DNA of 64,000 nt from Limibacter armeniacum (GTDB lineage: Bacteria > Bacteroidota > Bacteroidia > Cytophagales > Flammeovirgaceae). Every line of letters begins with the position of its first letter. The stretch's first letter is position 1. The DNA lies in contig NZ_JBAJNO010000009.1 in assembly GCF_036880985.1 (NCBI RefSeq), forward strand, positions 1,860,001-1,924,000. The letters run 5' to 3'. Below, piece by piece: positions 34,839-44,193 of this stretch. The notes beneath the pieces were generated by a model. That model saw nothing but the letters and a program-made list of their open reading frames with translations, was not told where the DNA came from and did not search any database. Both the position numbers and the translations under genes were made by a program.

Positions 34839-35879
34839 TTAAAACAAACTTTGTTGCAATCCGTCATTTGGCGCTGACAGCCCTAAGTGCTTGTAAGCGG
34901 CTTCCGTAGCCTGCCTACCTCTAGCTGTCCGTTTTATATATCCCTCCTTGATCAAGAAAGGTTCATATACTTCTTCAATCGTTTCAGCCTCTTCTCCACA
35001 AGCCGTTGCAATTGTATTCAAGCCCACAGGCCCGCCCTTAAACTTTTCAATGATGGTTTGAAGGATTCGGTTATCCATTTCATCTAAACCATCATAGTCC
35101 ACATTGAGGGCATCCAATGCAATTCTTGCAATGTCAATAGTAATACGTCCATTGCCTTTTACCTCTGCAAAATCTCTTGTTCTACGTAGCAAGTTATTGG
35201 CGATACGTGGAGTTCCTCTACTCCTTCTTGCAATTTCAAATGATGCGTTGTCATCTACTGGTGTCCGTAAAATACCACAAGAGCGTGTGACAATGCGGGA
35301 CAGTAACTCTGCATCATAATATTCCAATCTGGCATTTATACCAAAACGAGCCCTTAATGGCGCTGTAAGTAGACCTGATCGGGTTGTTGCTCCAATCAAG
35401 GTAAAGGGACTTAACCCGATTTGAATTGTTCTTGCATTGGGACCTGAGTCAAGCATGATGTCAATTCGAAAATCCTCCATAGCAGAATAGAGGTACTCTT
35501 CCACTACAGGATTCAATCGGTGAATCTCATCAATAAACAATACATCTCCTTCTTCCAGATTGGTTAGTAACCCTGCAAGGTCACTTGGCTTTTCCAGCAC
35601 TGGTCCAGAAGTGATCTTGATATCTGCACCCATCTCATTCGAGATAATGTTAGCCAAAGTGGTTTTCCCTAATCCGGGAGGGCCATGTAGCAGCACATGA
35701 TCCAAAGGCTCTTCTCTATTAAGTGCAGCACTTACAAAGATCTTCAGGTTTTCAAGTATCTGCTTCTGTCCAGTAAAGTCATCAAAAGAAAGGGGGCGTA
35801 ATGCTCTTTCTACATCCCTTTCCGAATCTGACATATCGTGGTTATCTCCTTTCAGATATTCTTCTCGCATAATCGTCAA
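34839..35879 (-). CDS. ruvB: Holliday junction branch migration ATPase RuvB
   Basis: RuvB is the hexameric AAA+ motor that drives branch migration with RuvA during recombinational repair. The 346 residues carry Walker A (GPPGLGKTT), Walker B ([10 protein letters not shown]), sensor 1 (LIGATTRSG), the arginine-finger region (PLRARFGI) and the C-terminal winged-helix domain ending [17 protein letters not shown]. Length and motif order are normal. It stands alone; ruvA and ruvC are not adjacent. The upstream start at 35879 and an internal Met at 35870 are both possible. A perfect minus-strand -7 box (TATTTTTG, 35984-35991) lies about 100 bases upstream. Confidence 0.95.
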   Translation of the reverse strand: MTIMREEYLKGDNHDMSDSERDVERALRPLSFDDFTGQKQILENLKIFVSAALNREEPLDHVLLHGPPGLGKTTLANIISNEMGADIKITSGPVLEKPSDLAGLLTNLEEGDVLFIDEIHRLNPVVEEYLYSAMEDFRIDIMLDSGPNARTIQIGLSPFTLIGATTRSGLLTAPLRARFGINARLEYYDAELLSRIVTRSCGILRTPVDDNASFEIARRSRGTPRIANNLLRRTRDFAEVKGNGRITIDIARIALDALNVDYDGLDEMDNRILQTIIEKFKGGPVGLNTIATACGEEAETIEEVYEPFLIKEGYIKRTARGRQATEAAYKHLGLSAPNDGLQQSLF

Positions 35880-36447
35880 ACGGTTCGTCCGTATTAGGGT
35901 ACTGCTACCTCTTCTTCCCTTGTACTTCTTTATACCCCTAATGAATTGAGCATTGCTATATTAACATGCTCATATTTTAAACACAAAAATAATGCTTTAT
36001 TGCCACAATTTACATTTCCGCTTCATAATTATATTTCTTCACAGAAAATTAAAATAACTCATAACATAGCAAAAAACACTTACATGTGACAATTAAAGCC
36101 TCTACTGCATTCTTTATCTAATATTATGTAAATATGCTTTTAAAAGTACTTCCATAACAGCCATTTACATTTGATTTATATTGTCAAATTTATTCTTTGA
36201 TTAATCAAATAGAGCAAATATTCATTCGCCTCTTTAGGAATTATTAATTGATAATTAAGTGTTTACCTCTTCATTAAAATCCTTATATTGACACAATCTC
36301 TATAAAATATTACACACGTAATACTTCATTGCGTTTCAATACCATTAATTCTAGCTACTCAAATTCAAACTTCACTCTCAGCCCTTGAGAGCGCAAGACG
36401 AGCTATGCATTCTATTATTGATCCATTACCATTAAAATTATCAAGCT
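35880..36447. other. AT-rich intergenic region (568 bp)
   Basis: No gene is seen. It holds the ruvB leader with a -7 box at 35984-35991 and the promoter region of the divergent lipoprotein. The central part (about 36060-36350) is very AT-rich with runs such as TTATTAATTGATAATTAA. No clear hairpin or repeat was found. Confidence 0.4.
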
Positions 36448-36987
36448 ATGTGTACCAATACCCTTTTACCGCTAACACTACTTATCCTTGTTATGTTCTC
36501 ATGTCAAAGCAGACAATATGATCAAAATACTGACACTGCCACCAACATGGTGTTTACATCGCATGGCACCCACCTTCCTTCTGCTGATATTCTGACAGAC
36601 CAAGGATATATAGAAATGGATGATGCCATTCCTTTCAACATGCAATGGGAAGTAATTGCCTCCATGATTGAACTAAACAGTACTCGTACAGAGCCAGCTT
36701 TCCTTCTATATGCTGAAAAAGCCAAGAGTCACTCTGTGGATATGGCTCGGACAGCTGCCATTGAAAAATGTAAACTGGGCATGATGAAAGAAGCTATCCA
36801 GTATTTTGAGAGTACTACCCCACAAGGTGTTTCTTTTATCACCAGAGGAAGTTCGTTAGAAACCCTTGCCCTTTCAAAACCTGTTTTACTTGCACAAAAA
36901 CCTATAGATGGCGGTGAAGTAGAAGTATTGGTCATCATGGGTTGTGAAATAGAAAAAGTCAAAAAGAATATTGCCTCTAGAGAATAA
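36448..36987 (+). CDS. Predicted lipoprotein of unknown function
   Basis: This 179-residue protein has a lipobox at MFSC (about residue 19) after a hydrophobic signal. The mature protein has a short polar linker, a helical region (MQWEVIASMIELNSTRTEPA onward, with KAKSHSVDMARTAAIEKCK) and a C-terminal beta strand rich in Val and Ile (VEVLVIMGCEIEKVKKN). No catalytic motif is seen and the family is not recognised. It lies just upstream of ahcY on the same strand, with about 137 bp and a separate -7 box between them, so co-transcription is not required. Confidence 0.65.
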   Translation: MCTNTLLPLTLLILVMFSCQSRQYDQNTDTATNMVFTSHGTHLPSADILTDQGYIEMDDAIPFNMQWEVIASMIELNSTRTEPAFLLYAEKAKSHSVDMARTAAIEKCKLGMMKEAIQYFESTTPQGVSFITRGSSLETLALSKPVLLAQKPIDGGEVEVLVIMGCEIEKVKKNIASRE

Positions 36988-37084
36988 GACTACTTAATCA
37001 AACATTCAAAGGCTATTTCCTGTTAGATTTTGGATGTTGTCTTAACAAATATCCAACAAGACATAGTATCTTCTGATTTATCTT

Positions 37085-37092
37085 TAAATTTG
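37085..37092 (+). promoter_or_regulatory. ahcY: Candidate ahcY -7 box
   Basis: TAAATTTG matches TAnnTTTG perfectly. The expected start would give a leader of about 26 bases to the GTG start codon. No clear -33 element at the usual distance. Confidence 0.4.
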
Positions 37093-37124
37093 CACTGATT
37101 TATCACACAAAAAACTGCTTTACA

Positions 37125-38432
37125 GTGGAAAAAACAGCATTGAAATACAAAGTAAAAGACATTTCCCTAGCTGACTGGGGACGTAAGGAAATTGAACTGG
37201 CAGAGGCAGAAATGCCAGGTCTGATGGCCATCAGAGAAGAATACAAAGCAGAACAGCCGCTAAAAGGGGCTAGAATCGCTGGCTGTCTGCACATGACAAT
37301 CCAAACTGCCGTACTGATTGAAACACTTGTGGATCTGGGAGCTGAAGTTACCTGGTCTTCTTGTAATATTTTCTCAACACAGGACCATGCTGCTGCTGCT
37401 ATTGCTGCTGCAAATGTTCCTGTATTTGCATGGAAAGGATTAACTGATGAGGAGTTTGACTGGTGTATCGAACAAACGCTTTTCGCTTTTGAAGGTGGCA
37501 AGCCTTTGAACATGATCCTTGATGACGGTGGTGACCTTACTAATATGGTACTTGACCGTTACCCTGAGTTGGTAAAAGACATCAAAGGTATCTCTGAAGA
37601 GACAACTACTGGTGTTCTTCGCCTGATCGAAAGAGAAAGAAAAGGAACACTTCCAATTCCTGCTATTAACATTAATGACTCGGTTACCAAATCCAAGTTT
37701 GACAACAAGTATGGTTGCCGTGAATCATTGGTAGACGGTATCCGTCGTGCTACTGATGTTATGCTTGCTGGTAAAGTGGCTGTAGTTGCTGGTTTTGGTG
37801 ATGTTGGTAAAGGTTCTGCTGCTTCACTGAGAGGTGCAGGTGCTAGAGTTATCGTTACTGAAATTGACCCGATCTGTGCGCTTCAGGCTGCCATGGAAGG
37901 TTACGAAGTAAAGAAAATGGATGATGCTGTAAAAGAAGCTGATATTGTTGTAACAGCTACTGGTAACAAGGATATCATCATTGGCCGCCACTTTGAGAAC
38001 ATGAAAGACAAAGCGATCGTTTGTAACATCGGTCACTTTGACAATGAAATCGATATGGCTTGGCTTATCAAAAACCACGGCGACTCTAAAGTGAATATCA
38101 AGCCTCAGGTTGATAAATTCACTGTAAACGGTCACGATGTGATTATATTGGCAGAAGGTCGTCTGGTAAACCTTGGCTGTGCGACAGGACACCCTTCATT
38201 TGTGATGTCTAACTCTTTCACTAACCAAACACTTGCTCAAATCGAGCTGTGGTTGCGTAATGACCAGTACGAAAACAAGGTTTATACACTTCCTAAACAC
38301 CTTGACGAAAAAGTTGCAATGCTGCACCTTGCTAAGGTTGGTGTTGACCTTGAAGTATTGACTAAAGAACAGGCTGACTATATCGGTGTACCTGTTGAAG
38401 GTCCATTCAAAAATGACGAATACAGATACTAA
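37125..38432 (+). CDS. ahcY: Adenosylhomocysteinase
   Basis: AhcY hydrolyses S-adenosylhomocysteine to homocysteine and adenosine, keeping methyltransferases active. The 435 residues show the substrate domain ([16 protein letters not shown], then [19 protein letters not shown]-like segment near 43-62), the SAH-binding signature DQCDHVLP-like [18 protein letters not shown] region, the NAD domain ([13 protein letters not shown]) and the C-terminal KNDEYRY that completes the dimer. The start is a GTG at 37125, with ATTG as the next alternative. It follows a lipoprotein gene but has its own -7 box, and ends at a strong terminator. Normal length; monomer fold intact. Confidence 0.95.
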   Translation: MEKTALKYKVKDISLADWGRKEIELAEAEMPGLMAIREEYKAEQPLKGARIAGCLHMTIQTAVLIETLVDLGAEVTWSSCNIFSTQDHAAAAIAAANVPVFAWKGLTDEEFDWCIEQTLFAFEGGKPLNMILDDGGDLTNMVLDRYPELVKDIKGISEETTTGVLRLIERERKGTLPIPAININDSVTKSKFDNKYGCRESLVDGIRRATDVMLAGKVAVVAGFGDVGKGSAASLRGAGARVIVTEIDPICALQAAMEGYEVKKMDDAVKEADIVVTATGNKDIIIGRHFENMKDKAIVCNIGHFDNEIDMAWLIKNHGDSKVNIKPQVDKFTVNGHDVIILAEGRLVNLGCATGHPSFVMSNSFTNQTLAQIELWLRNDQYENKVYTLPKHLDEKVAMLHLAKVGVDLEVLTKEQADYIGVPVEGPFKNDEYRY

Positions 38433-38457
38433 TCATCTGTGTCCATACAAAATATAT

Positions 38458-38486
38458 AGCCACTCTCTAGGGAGTGGCTTTTTTTC
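38458..38486 (+). terminator. Intrinsic terminator of ahcY
   Basis: An 8-bp stem (AGCCACTC against GAGTGGCT) with a 6-base loop is followed by a run of seven T residues. Confidence 0.85.
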
Positions 38487-38546
38487 TACTAAAAATTCAG
38501 AGGTAGTTATCAACACCAAATATCTCTTTTATTAGGCTTCTATCAA

Positions 38547-38577
38547 CAAAAAAGGAAGCCATTACCTTGACTTCCTT
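38547..38577 (-). terminator. Intrinsic terminator of the small membrane protein gene
   Basis: A 7-bp stem (AAGGAAG against CTTCCTT) with a 12-base loop is followed on the minus strand by six T residues. Confidence 0.6.
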
Positions 38578-38586
38578 CTTTCTCGA

Positions 38587-38817
38587 CTAGTGCTTTAGCT
38601 TGTCTTTTAACTTATCACCAACCTTGTCAATTGACTTCTCAATCTTCATGGTTGCTTTTTCAAACTCAGTAGGGGCAAACTCTTGGAACATTAGGTATCC
38701 AACAGCCACTACCAATGCCAGCAATACCAGCTTCATGATCATTTTGGCTACTTTAACCAAAATAAATATTCCTAAAACAGCTGCTACTGCAATTACTGCT
38801 ATTTGTTCAGGAGCCAT
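38587..38817 (-). CDS. Small membrane protein of unknown function
   Basis: This 76-residue protein has a long hydrophobic N-terminal region with two closely spaced helices (about 5-22 and 27-45; MAPEQIAVIAVAAVLGIFIL, then LVLLALVVAVGYLMF) and a basic, amphipathic C-terminal helix (about 50-76; ATMKIEKSIDKVGDKLKDKL). The shape resembles small stress-related membrane proteins, but no family is recognised. It sits downstream of rplL on the same strand, after the rplL terminator, where rpoB would normally be found. Confidence 0.6.
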   Translation of the reverse strand: MAPEQIAVIAVAAVLGIFILVKVAKMIMKLVLLALVVAVGYLMFQEFAPTEFEKATMKIEKSIDKVGDKLKDKLKH

Positions 38818-38914
38818 AATAAAAAGTTTTTTAATTAGTAATTAGTGAATCAAGACTTGTGCAATAGACATGCCTAATGTTATGCCAATATACAACTTTG
38901 TTCGTATCAGGGCA

Positions 38915-38945
38915 TAAAAAAAGGCAAGCCAAATGGCTTGCCTTT
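38915..38945 (-). terminator. Intrinsic terminator after rplL
   Basis: An 11-bp stem (AAAGGCAAGCC against GGCTTGCCTTT) has a 4-base loop and is followed on the minus strand by a T run. It ends the secE-to-rplL operon; rpoBC do not follow. Confidence 0.85.
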
Positions 38946-38966
38946 CTGTATATATCGAAATAGAAA

Positions 38967-39344
38967 TTACTTCAGTTCGATAACAGCACCTTGCTCTTCC
39001 AGTGCTTTCTTCAGAGCTTCAGCTTCGTCTTTAGAAACACCTTCTTTTACTGGAGCTGGAGCAGAGTCAGCAAGTTCTTTTGCTTCTTTCAGTCCAAGAC
39101 CAGCGCTTTCTTTCAGTGCTTTAACAACTTTCAGCTTTTGGTCACCTACTGATTTCAAAACTACGTCGAATTCAGTTTTCTCCTCAGCAGCAGCAGCACC
39201 GTCAGCAGCACCAGCTACCATTACTGGAGCAGCAGCAGCTGCAGGCTCGATACCATACTCTTCTTTAAGGATTTCCGCCAGTTCTTGTACTTCTTTAACT
39301 GTCAGGTTTACCAGTTGCTCTGCGAATTGTTTCAGATCTGCCAT
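38967..39344 (-). CDS. rplL: Ribosomal protein L7/L12
   Basis: L7/L12 forms the ribosomal stalk that recruits translation factors. The 125 residues have the N-terminal dimerisation domain (about 1-32), the Ala-rich flexible hinge ([20 protein letters not shown]) and the C-terminal globular domain ([20 protein letters not shown], with [19 protein letters not shown]). Length and composition are normal. It is the last gene of the secE-nusG-rplK-rplA-rplJ-rplL operon, separated from rplJ by about 174 bases and followed by a strong terminator. Confidence 0.97.
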   Translation of the reverse strand: MADLKQFAEQLVNLTVKEVQELAEILKEEYGIEPAAAAAPVMVAGAADGAAAAEEKTEFDVVLKSVGDQKLKVVKALKESAGLGLKEAKELADSAPAPVKEGVSKDEAEALKKALEEQGAVIELK

Positions 39345-39486
39345 TTTTAAAAGACTTTTAAAAGTTTTTTTCCAAATAATAAGTGTAAATATATATATGG
39401 AAGCAACCTCAAGTCAGAGAGGTATCTCATTGACTCTTAGCGTAACATTCTACTTCCGGTGCTTGCAAAAAGCAAGACTTTAAGGG

Positions 39487-39510
39487 TTAAGCTACCAGTT
39501 GGTAACTTAA
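39487..39510 (-). promoter_or_regulatory. Palindrome in the rplJ-rplL spacer
   Basis: An interrupted palindrome of TTAAG and TACCA against TGGTA and CTTAA lies just past the rplJ stop codon. It may be an attenuator or RNA processing site that adjusts the L12 to L10 ratio. Confidence 0.4.
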
Positions 39511-39518
39511 GAGCTTCC

Positions 39519-40061
39519 TTACTCTCCTCTTTCTTCTAGAGTTTTCAGGATGCCAGAGATAGTTTGGCCACTTGAAGACAGCGCAGAAATAACGTTCTTC
39601 GCTGGTGACTGAAGCAAACCAATAACGTCGCCGATAAGCTCCGCTTTCGATTTGATTGAAGTCAGTGCTTCAAGGGTGTTATCACCTACGTAAAGTGCTG
39701 AGTCAACTGACGCACCCTTCAATACAGGGATTTGTCTATCTTTACCCATGCCTTTTCTGAATTCCTTCAGAGCTTTAGCAGGTGCTGATCCAGACTCTGG
39801 AGAGAACATGATACCAGACATACCTTTCAGTACAGCTTTATCAGTGAACTCACTGTAGTCAGCCTCCAGTGTACCCAGGGCTTTCTCGATCAGTTTATTT
39901 TTAACTACTCTGTATTCGATACCCTTGTCGAAACAAGCCTGTCTGAACTTGTTTACTTCTTCAACGGTCATTGATGCAGCATCAACGATATAGAAGTAAT
40001 CAGTTGCAGCTAACTTTTGGCTCAGTTCCTCGACAAGTTCAAACTTTTCTTGTTTAGTCAT
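39519..40061 (-). CDS. rplJ: Ribosomal protein L10
   Basis: L10 anchors L7/L12 dimers on the 50S subunit. The 180 residues include the RNA-binding N-terminal domain (KFELVEELSQKLAATDYFYI, then FRQACFDKGIEYRVVKNKL) and the C-terminal helix that binds L12 dimers (ISALSSSGQTISGILKTLEERGE region). It begins two bases before the end of rplA, so translation is coupled. Normal length. Confidence 0.97.
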   Translation of the reverse strand: MTKQEKFELVEELSQKLAATDYFYIVDAASMTVEEVNKFRQACFDKGIEYRVVKNKLIEKALGTLEADYSEFTDKAVLKGMSGIMFSPESGSAPAKALKEFRKGMGKDRQIPVLKGASVDSALYVGDNTLEALTSIKSKAELIGDVIGLLQSPAKNVISALSSSGQTISGILKTLEERGE

Positions 40062-40063
40062 GA

Positions 40064-40759
40064 TTAAATACCTTGGATTGAACCTTTGTCAACATTAATA
40101 CCAGGGCCCATAGTTGAAGAGATCGTAATACTCTTGAAATAAGTACCCTTAGCTGCTGATGGCTTCAGTCTGTTGATTGTACCTACCAGCTCTTCAATGT
40201 TTTCTTTCAGCATGTTTGCCTCGAAAGAAACTTTACCAGTTGAAGTGTGGATGATACCAGTTTTATCAACTTTGAAGTCAATCTTACCAGCTTTTACTTC
40301 TTGTACCGCTTTGCCTACTTCAAGGGTTACAGTACCCGCCTTAGGGTTAGGCATCAGACCACGAGGACCCAATACTCTACCAAGACGACCTACTTTGGCC
40401 ATTACCGTTGGCATAGTGATGATTACGTCGATGTCAGTCCATCCGCCTTCGATCTTTTTGATCATGTCGTCAAGACCTACGTAATCTGCACCTGCAGCTT
40501 TCGCTTCTTCTTCTTTATCAGGAGTAACTAGTGCTAGTACTCTTACTTCTTTACCTACACCGTGTGGCAGAGATACTACACCTCTTACCATTTGGTCAGC
40601 TTTACGTGGGTCTACACCCAGTCTTACGTCAATATCAACAGAAGCGTCGAATTTCTCGAAAGACAGCTCTTTCACAAGCGCGCAAGCCTCCTCAAGGGTA
40701 TAAGCTTTGTTGCCGTCGTATTTAGACAAGGCTTCTTTATATTTCTTTGTCAGTGCCAT
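40064..40759 (-). CDS. rplA: Ribosomal protein L1
   Basis: L1 binds 23S rRNA at the tRNA exit side and autoregulates its operon in many bacteria. The 231 residues carry the two-domain fold with the conserved [16 protein letters not shown] loop and the C-terminal [17 protein letters not shown]. It lies in the operon between rplK and rplJ, with a 26-base gap to rplK. Length is normal. Confidence 0.97.
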   Translation of the reverse strand: MALTKKYKEALSKYDGNKAYTLEEACALVKELSFEKFDASVDIDVRLGVDPRKADQMVRGVVSLPHGVGKEVRVLALVTPDKEEEAKAAGADYVGLDDMIKKIEGGWTDIDVIITMPTVMAKVGRLGRVLGPRGLMPNPKAGTVTLEVGKAVQEVKAGKIDFKVDKTGIIHTSTGKVSFEANMLKENIEELVGTINRLKPSAAKGTYFKSITISSTMGPGINVDKGSIQGI

Positions 40760-40785
40760 GTTTTCTTAATACTTCTTGTGAAAAA

Positions 40786-41229
40786 TTATGCTTCCCAAGG
40801 AGCTTGACCTGAAACAGTGATACCCATAGACCTTGCAGTACCTGCTACCATTCTCATGGCAGACTCAACAGTAAAGCAGTTTAGGTCAGGCATTTTAGTT
40901 TCGGCAATCTCTTTTACTTGATCCCAAGTAACTGATGCTACTTTGTCACGGTTTGGCGCAGAAGAACCTTTCTTTGCTTTTGCCGCTTCCATCAGCATGT
41001 TGGCTGCCGGAGGAGTTTTGATTACGAAGTCGAACGACTTGTCGGCGTAGATCGTAATCAATACTGGCAGCAGTTTGCCTGCTTTGTCCTGAGTTCTGGC
41101 ATTGAACTGCTTACAGAAGTCCATAATGTTCAGACCCTTAGAACCCAGCGCAGGACCTACAGGAGGCGAAGGATTAGCTGCTCCACCTTTAATCTGTAGC
41201 TTCAGATAACCCGCTATTTGCTTAGCCAT
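40786..41229 (-). CDS. rplK: Ribosomal protein L11
   Basis: L11 binds the GTPase-associated region of 23S rRNA and is needed for the stringent response. The 147 residues have the N-terminal domain ([20 protein letters not shown]) and the C-terminal RNA-binding domain ([15 protein letters not shown]). It is separated from nusG by four bases, typical of operonic coupling. Normal length. Confidence 0.97.
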   Translation of the reverse strand: MAKQIAGYLKLQIKGGAANPSPPVGPALGSKGLNIMDFCKQFNARTQDKAGKLLPVLITIYADKSFDFVIKTPPAANMLMEAAKAKKGSSAPNRDKVASVTWDQVKEIAETKMPDLNCFTVESAMRMVAGTARSMGITVSGQAPWEA

Positions 41230-41233
41230 TTTC

Positions 41234-41803
41234 TTAATCTACTTTTTCTACTTGTTTATAATCAAGTTCCACTGGTGCGTTACGCCCGAAGATCTTCACC
41301 ATGACGTTCAGTTTTTTCTTCTCGTCATGTACCTCTTCAACAGTTCCTGTGAAACCGCTGAATGGTCCGTCCATTACTTTCACCGATTCGCCAACAACGA
41401 AGGAAACATCGTGTTTCACTTCTTCCTCGTCCTGCTCATTGATATTTAATAGACGGTTGATCTCAGACTCTCGCATAGGCTTTGGAAGCACTGATGGGTC
41501 TTTTGTGTCCGCATTCAGAAAGCCTATGACACCTGAAACGTTTTTGATCATGTGCAATGCCTCACCATTAGATAAATCAGCACGAACAATTACGTAGCCT
41601 GGAAGTGAGATACGTTCTACTTCAACTTTTTTGGTTTTGCCATCGCGCTGCTTTCGTGTTTGGTAAACACGTTCAGTTGGGACAAACACATCCGTGATAA
41701 AGGCACCCATGCCTTGATTCTCTACCTCTTTTACAAGGTATTCTTTCACTTTCTTCTCTTGTCCACTTACGGCTCTGACTACATACCAATTCAGACCACT
41801 CAT
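41234..41803 (-). CDS. nusG: Transcription termination/antitermination factor NusG
   Basis: NusG couples RNA polymerase to the ribosome and to Rho. The 189 residues have the N-terminal NGN domain ([20 protein letters not shown], then [13 protein letters not shown] and [10 protein letters not shown]) and the C-terminal KOW domain ([20 protein letters not shown]). The slight extension between the domains is seen in other Bacteroidota. It sits between secE and rplK in the classic order. Confidence 0.96.
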   Translation of the reverse strand: MSGLNWYVVRAVSGQEKKVKEYLVKEVENQGMGAFITDVFVPTERVYQTRKQRDGKTKKVEVERISLPGYVIVRADLSNGEALHMIKNVSGVIGFLNADTKDPSVLPKPMRESEINRLLNINEQDEEEVKHDVSFVVGESVKVMDGPFSGFTGTVEEVHDEKKKLNVMVKIFGRNAPVELDYKQVEKVD

Positions 41804-41835
41804 TCGACTATATTATTTTTGGAGGCGCAACTAAA

Positions 41836-42033
41836 TTAAAACTTGAAAGAATTGTAAAAAGCTGACAGGCTTTCATTGAATGCTGTATCAGCAAGACCAA
41901 TCACCAAAGCGAAGATCAGGGAAGATACAAGCACCAAAATTGAGCTCTGCTGCAATTCACTAAAAGATGACCACGTTACGTTCTCTGTCATCTCTGTATA
42001 AGATTCTCTCAGAAATTGAACAAATTTATTCAT
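41836..42033 (-). CDS. secE: Protein translocase subunit SecE
   Basis: SecE stabilises the SecYEG channel. From the ATG at 42033 it is 65 residues: an amphipathic N-terminal helix (VQFLRESYTEMTENVTWSSF, with the conserved E-x-x-x-V-x-W) and one transmembrane helix (SILVLVSSLIFALVIGLADT). An upstream ATG at 42057 adds eight residues and is less likely. It is the first protein gene after tRNA-Trp in the operon and lies 32 bases before nusG. Confidence 0.9.
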   Translation of the reverse strand: MNKFVQFLRESYTEMTENVTWSSFSELQQSSILVLVSSLIFALVIGLADTAFNESLSAFYNSFKF

Positions 42034-42130
42034 GTGTCGTGTAAGTTTTATGGACATAAAAAAGAAGCTTTTCGTTTCTAAAGCCTCTACTTATGCCAGG
42101 TTAAAAAACCAGATATCCTGTAAACTAATG

Positions 42131-42203
<73 letters not shown>

Positions 42204-42271
42204 GTACAGTATACGAAGCAAGTATAGGTATTTTTTCTTACAAAAAACACATCTACTTGAAATTCGAGATG

Positions 42272-42302
42272 CAAAGGTAGAAAGTTAACTATGATAATCA
42301 AA
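42272..42302 (-). promoter_or_regulatory. Promoter of the tRNA-Trp-secE-rplL operon
   Basis: A perfect minus-strand -7 box TACCTTTG (42272-42279) and a TTTG -33 element (42299-42302) are separated by 19 bases, the optimal spacing. Confidence 0.75.
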
Positions 42303-42398
42303 TAGTTCTAGAAATTATTTTAGTTAATCTCCTTTAACCCAATCTATTAACTTCCTTTGCCATTACTTACACTAAAGTAAACCAATGTTTACTGCAAG

Positions 42399-42425
42399 AA
42401 AAAACCCCGTAGTTTCCTACGGGGA
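42399..42425 (-). terminator. Intrinsic terminator after the upstream tRNA-Trp
   Basis: A perfect 8-bp stem (CCCCGTAG against CTACGGGG) with a TTTC loop is followed on the minus strand by six T residues. It makes the upstream tRNA-Trp an independent unit. Confidence 0.8.
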
Positions 42426-42436
42426 ATTCCTTGTTG

Positions 42437-42509
<73 letters not shown>

Positions 42510-42543
42510 TTTTGTTTTGCTATTCTATCCCTGAAAGCGAGTG

Positions 42544-42575
42544 CAATATTAAGGGGTTAAATTGTAATTCCCAAA
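42544..42575 (-). promoter_or_regulatory. Candidate promoter of tRNA-Trp copy 2
   Basis: Minus-strand -7 box TAATATTG (42544-42551; one mismatch) and TTTG (42572-42575) are separated by 20 bases. Confidence 0.5.
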
Positions 42576-42762
42576 CACCATTCAAACATTTTCCCTAACA
42601 CTTCTCACTCAAATCTTATAAAGCACTATCCATCAACTTTTTATTTACCGAAAAAAAATCGAATAAATTTTCACTCAGACTTCTTCAAGTCACCATACTC
42701 TACAATTTTTTTCTAGGTTGAATTATATATAAGATACATTTATATAAATTTATTCATCATTT

Positions 42763-42794
42763 TTTGCATTTTTTAACTCATTCCCCCATATTTG
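42763..42794 (+). promoter_or_regulatory. Promoter with no protein gene directly after it
   Basis: TTTG (42763-42766) is followed after 20 bases by CATATTTG (42787-42794), one mismatch from TAnnTTTG. Transcription would begin near 42800 and meet a terminator 120 bases later. Confidence 0.5.
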
Positions 42795-42800
42795 AAGTGG

Positions 42801-42927
42801 GAAAAGAATTTTTGGACTAATGAACAAACTGATTTTTTCAGAACTACTTTTTTAACTCATCTTTTTGATCTTAAAATATTAACTCCCATAGGCCTGGTGA
42901 ATATTAAATTCATCAGGCCTTTTTTGT
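42801..42927 (+). ncRNA. Candidate small RNA or recO attenuator
   Basis: Between the promoter at 42763-42794 and a strong terminator (stem of 12 bp with one G-U pair, GGCCTGGTGAAT against ATTCATCAGGCC, at 42892-42920, then TTTTTTG) there is no protein gene. There is only an 11-codon open frame (42820-42855, MNKLIFSELLF). The unit is about 127 bases long. It is either an independent small RNA or a leader in which premature termination controls recO, 83 bases downstream. The evidence is positional and structural only. Confidence 0.45.
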
Positions 42928-43009
42928 TCACTATATTTTGAAATAGGGCCATTCACTATTCAGTTCAAAATAATTGAAGTTCTATATTGCAGACCCAAAC
43001 TGTAGAACG

Positions 43010-43696
43010 ATGCTAATAAAAACGAAAGGAATTGTGTTAGGCTCTATCAAGTACAAAGAGTCTTCTATCATTGTTAGAATATATACTGAAGCACTAGGTC
43101 TTCGCTCTTACATAATCCATGGGGTAAGAAGCAGTAAAAGTAAAAACAATAAAGCTGCTTTGTATCGACCATTAACCTTATTGGACATGGAGGTTTATGA
43201 ACGAGGCAATACCGAAATCCAAAAGGTAGCTGATGCCCGAATAAGTCGCCCATTCTTCAGCTTCCAATCCAACATATACAAGTCTACCATACTCATCTTT
43301 TTAACGGAAGTCCTGTCGAAACTATTAAAAGAGGAAGAAAGCAATGATGCGCTCTTTACTTTCTTGGAGCAAAGCTTAATTGCTTTTGATCAAATTGAGG
43401 CACATTTTTCAAATTTCCATTTACAGTTCTTACTAAAATTACCTTTACATATGGGATTTGGGTTTAGTAAGGCTTCTGAGATGATTGAACAACTTCAAGC
43501 TGTTCGTACTGAAGACAAACAGATAGAAGGAGCCATTAATATGCTATTAGACAGTTCCTATACAGCAGCCATCCCACTCAATCATAAAACCCGGTCTACT
43601 ATACTAGACTATCTATTAAAATACTTTCAATTGCATATGCATAACTTTGGTACTGTAAAGTCTTTAGCCATATTACAGGAAGTCTTAAGTGATTAA
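43010..43696 (+). CDS. recO: DNA repair protein RecO
   Basis: RecO helps load RecA onto gapped DNA in the RecFOR pathway. From the ATG at 43010 it is 228 residues, with the N-terminal OB fold (MLIKTKGIVLGSIKYKESS, then VRIYTEALGLRSYIIHGVR) and a helical C-terminal domain. An alternative frame start at 42974 would prepend 12 residues before the conserved MLxKTxGIVL and is unlikely. No zinc-finger Cys are present, as in several Bacteroidota RecO proteins. The gene follows a strong terminator, so either it has its own promoter in the 42927-43010 gap or depends on antitermination. Confidence 0.88.
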   Translation: MLIKTKGIVLGSIKYKESSIIVRIYTEALGLRSYIIHGVRSSKSKNNKAALYRPLTLLDMEVYERGNTEIQKVADARISRPFFSFQSNIYKSTILIFLTEVLSKLLKEEESNDALFTFLEQSLIAFDQIEAHFSNFHLQFLLKLPLHMGFGFSKASEMIEQLQAVRTEDKQIEGAINMLLDSSYTAAIPLNHKTRSTILDYLLKYFQLHMHNFGTVKSLAILQEVLSD

Positions 43697-43783
43697 CAAT
43701 CAATCACATCATAATCAATAAGTTGAGTAGGGTTGTGGAATTTCAAATTGTACTAGTAGTGGAAACAATTAGCTTTTACCACT

Positions 43784-44158
43784 ATGAAAAAATTGGCAAC
43801 ATTTCTAATATGCCTATCAACACTACAGGCATTTGCCTCAACTGACTCTAACACGACTTCTATAGTATCTTCGAAAGACACGGTATCCACTCCAGACAAC
43901 AGAACGGATGTCTTTTCGGACGAGGCACTTACAGATGCACAAAGCATCGTAACAAAAGTGATTATCAACGAGAACCTTATTTTTACAACGACCTATGCTG
44001 CATCAGATAAAGTAATTCTGACTCACAACAAGGTTATGGTTGTATTAGAAAAAGAAGATCTCGGCACTAAGATATCTGTGATATCAGGCACAAAAAAGGA
44101 CAATAAACTTTACAACAGGTTAGCCTTAAAAATCTGGAAAGCTTTTGACAGAGAGTAG
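43784..44158 (+). CDS. Small exported protein of unknown function
   Basis: This 124-residue protein has a signal peptide (MKKLATFLICLSTLQAFAS). After a Ser/Thr-rich linker (about 20-50) there is a compact beta-rich domain (SIVTKVIINENLIFTTTYAA, then KVMVVLEKEDLGTKISVIS). No enzymatic motif or Cys residue in the mature part. The family is not recognised. It lies between recO and the TRIC-like channel gene on the same strand, with short gaps of about 90 and 35 bases, so the three may form one transcript. Confidence 0.6.
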   Translation: MKKLATFLICLSTLQAFASTDSNTTSIVSSKDTVSTPDNRTDVFSDEALTDAQSIVTKVIINENLIFTTTYAASDKVILTHNKVMVVLEKEDLGTKISVISGTKKDNKLYNRLALKIWKAFDRE

Positions 44159-44193
44159 GCATTTGCATGCTAACTAAATATTAGCTTAGTATA

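Noticed and set aside
38938-39483. Antisense frame of 181 codons over rplL
   Set aside because: Ser/Ala-rich shadow of the Ala-rich L7/L12 hinge; rplL is certain.
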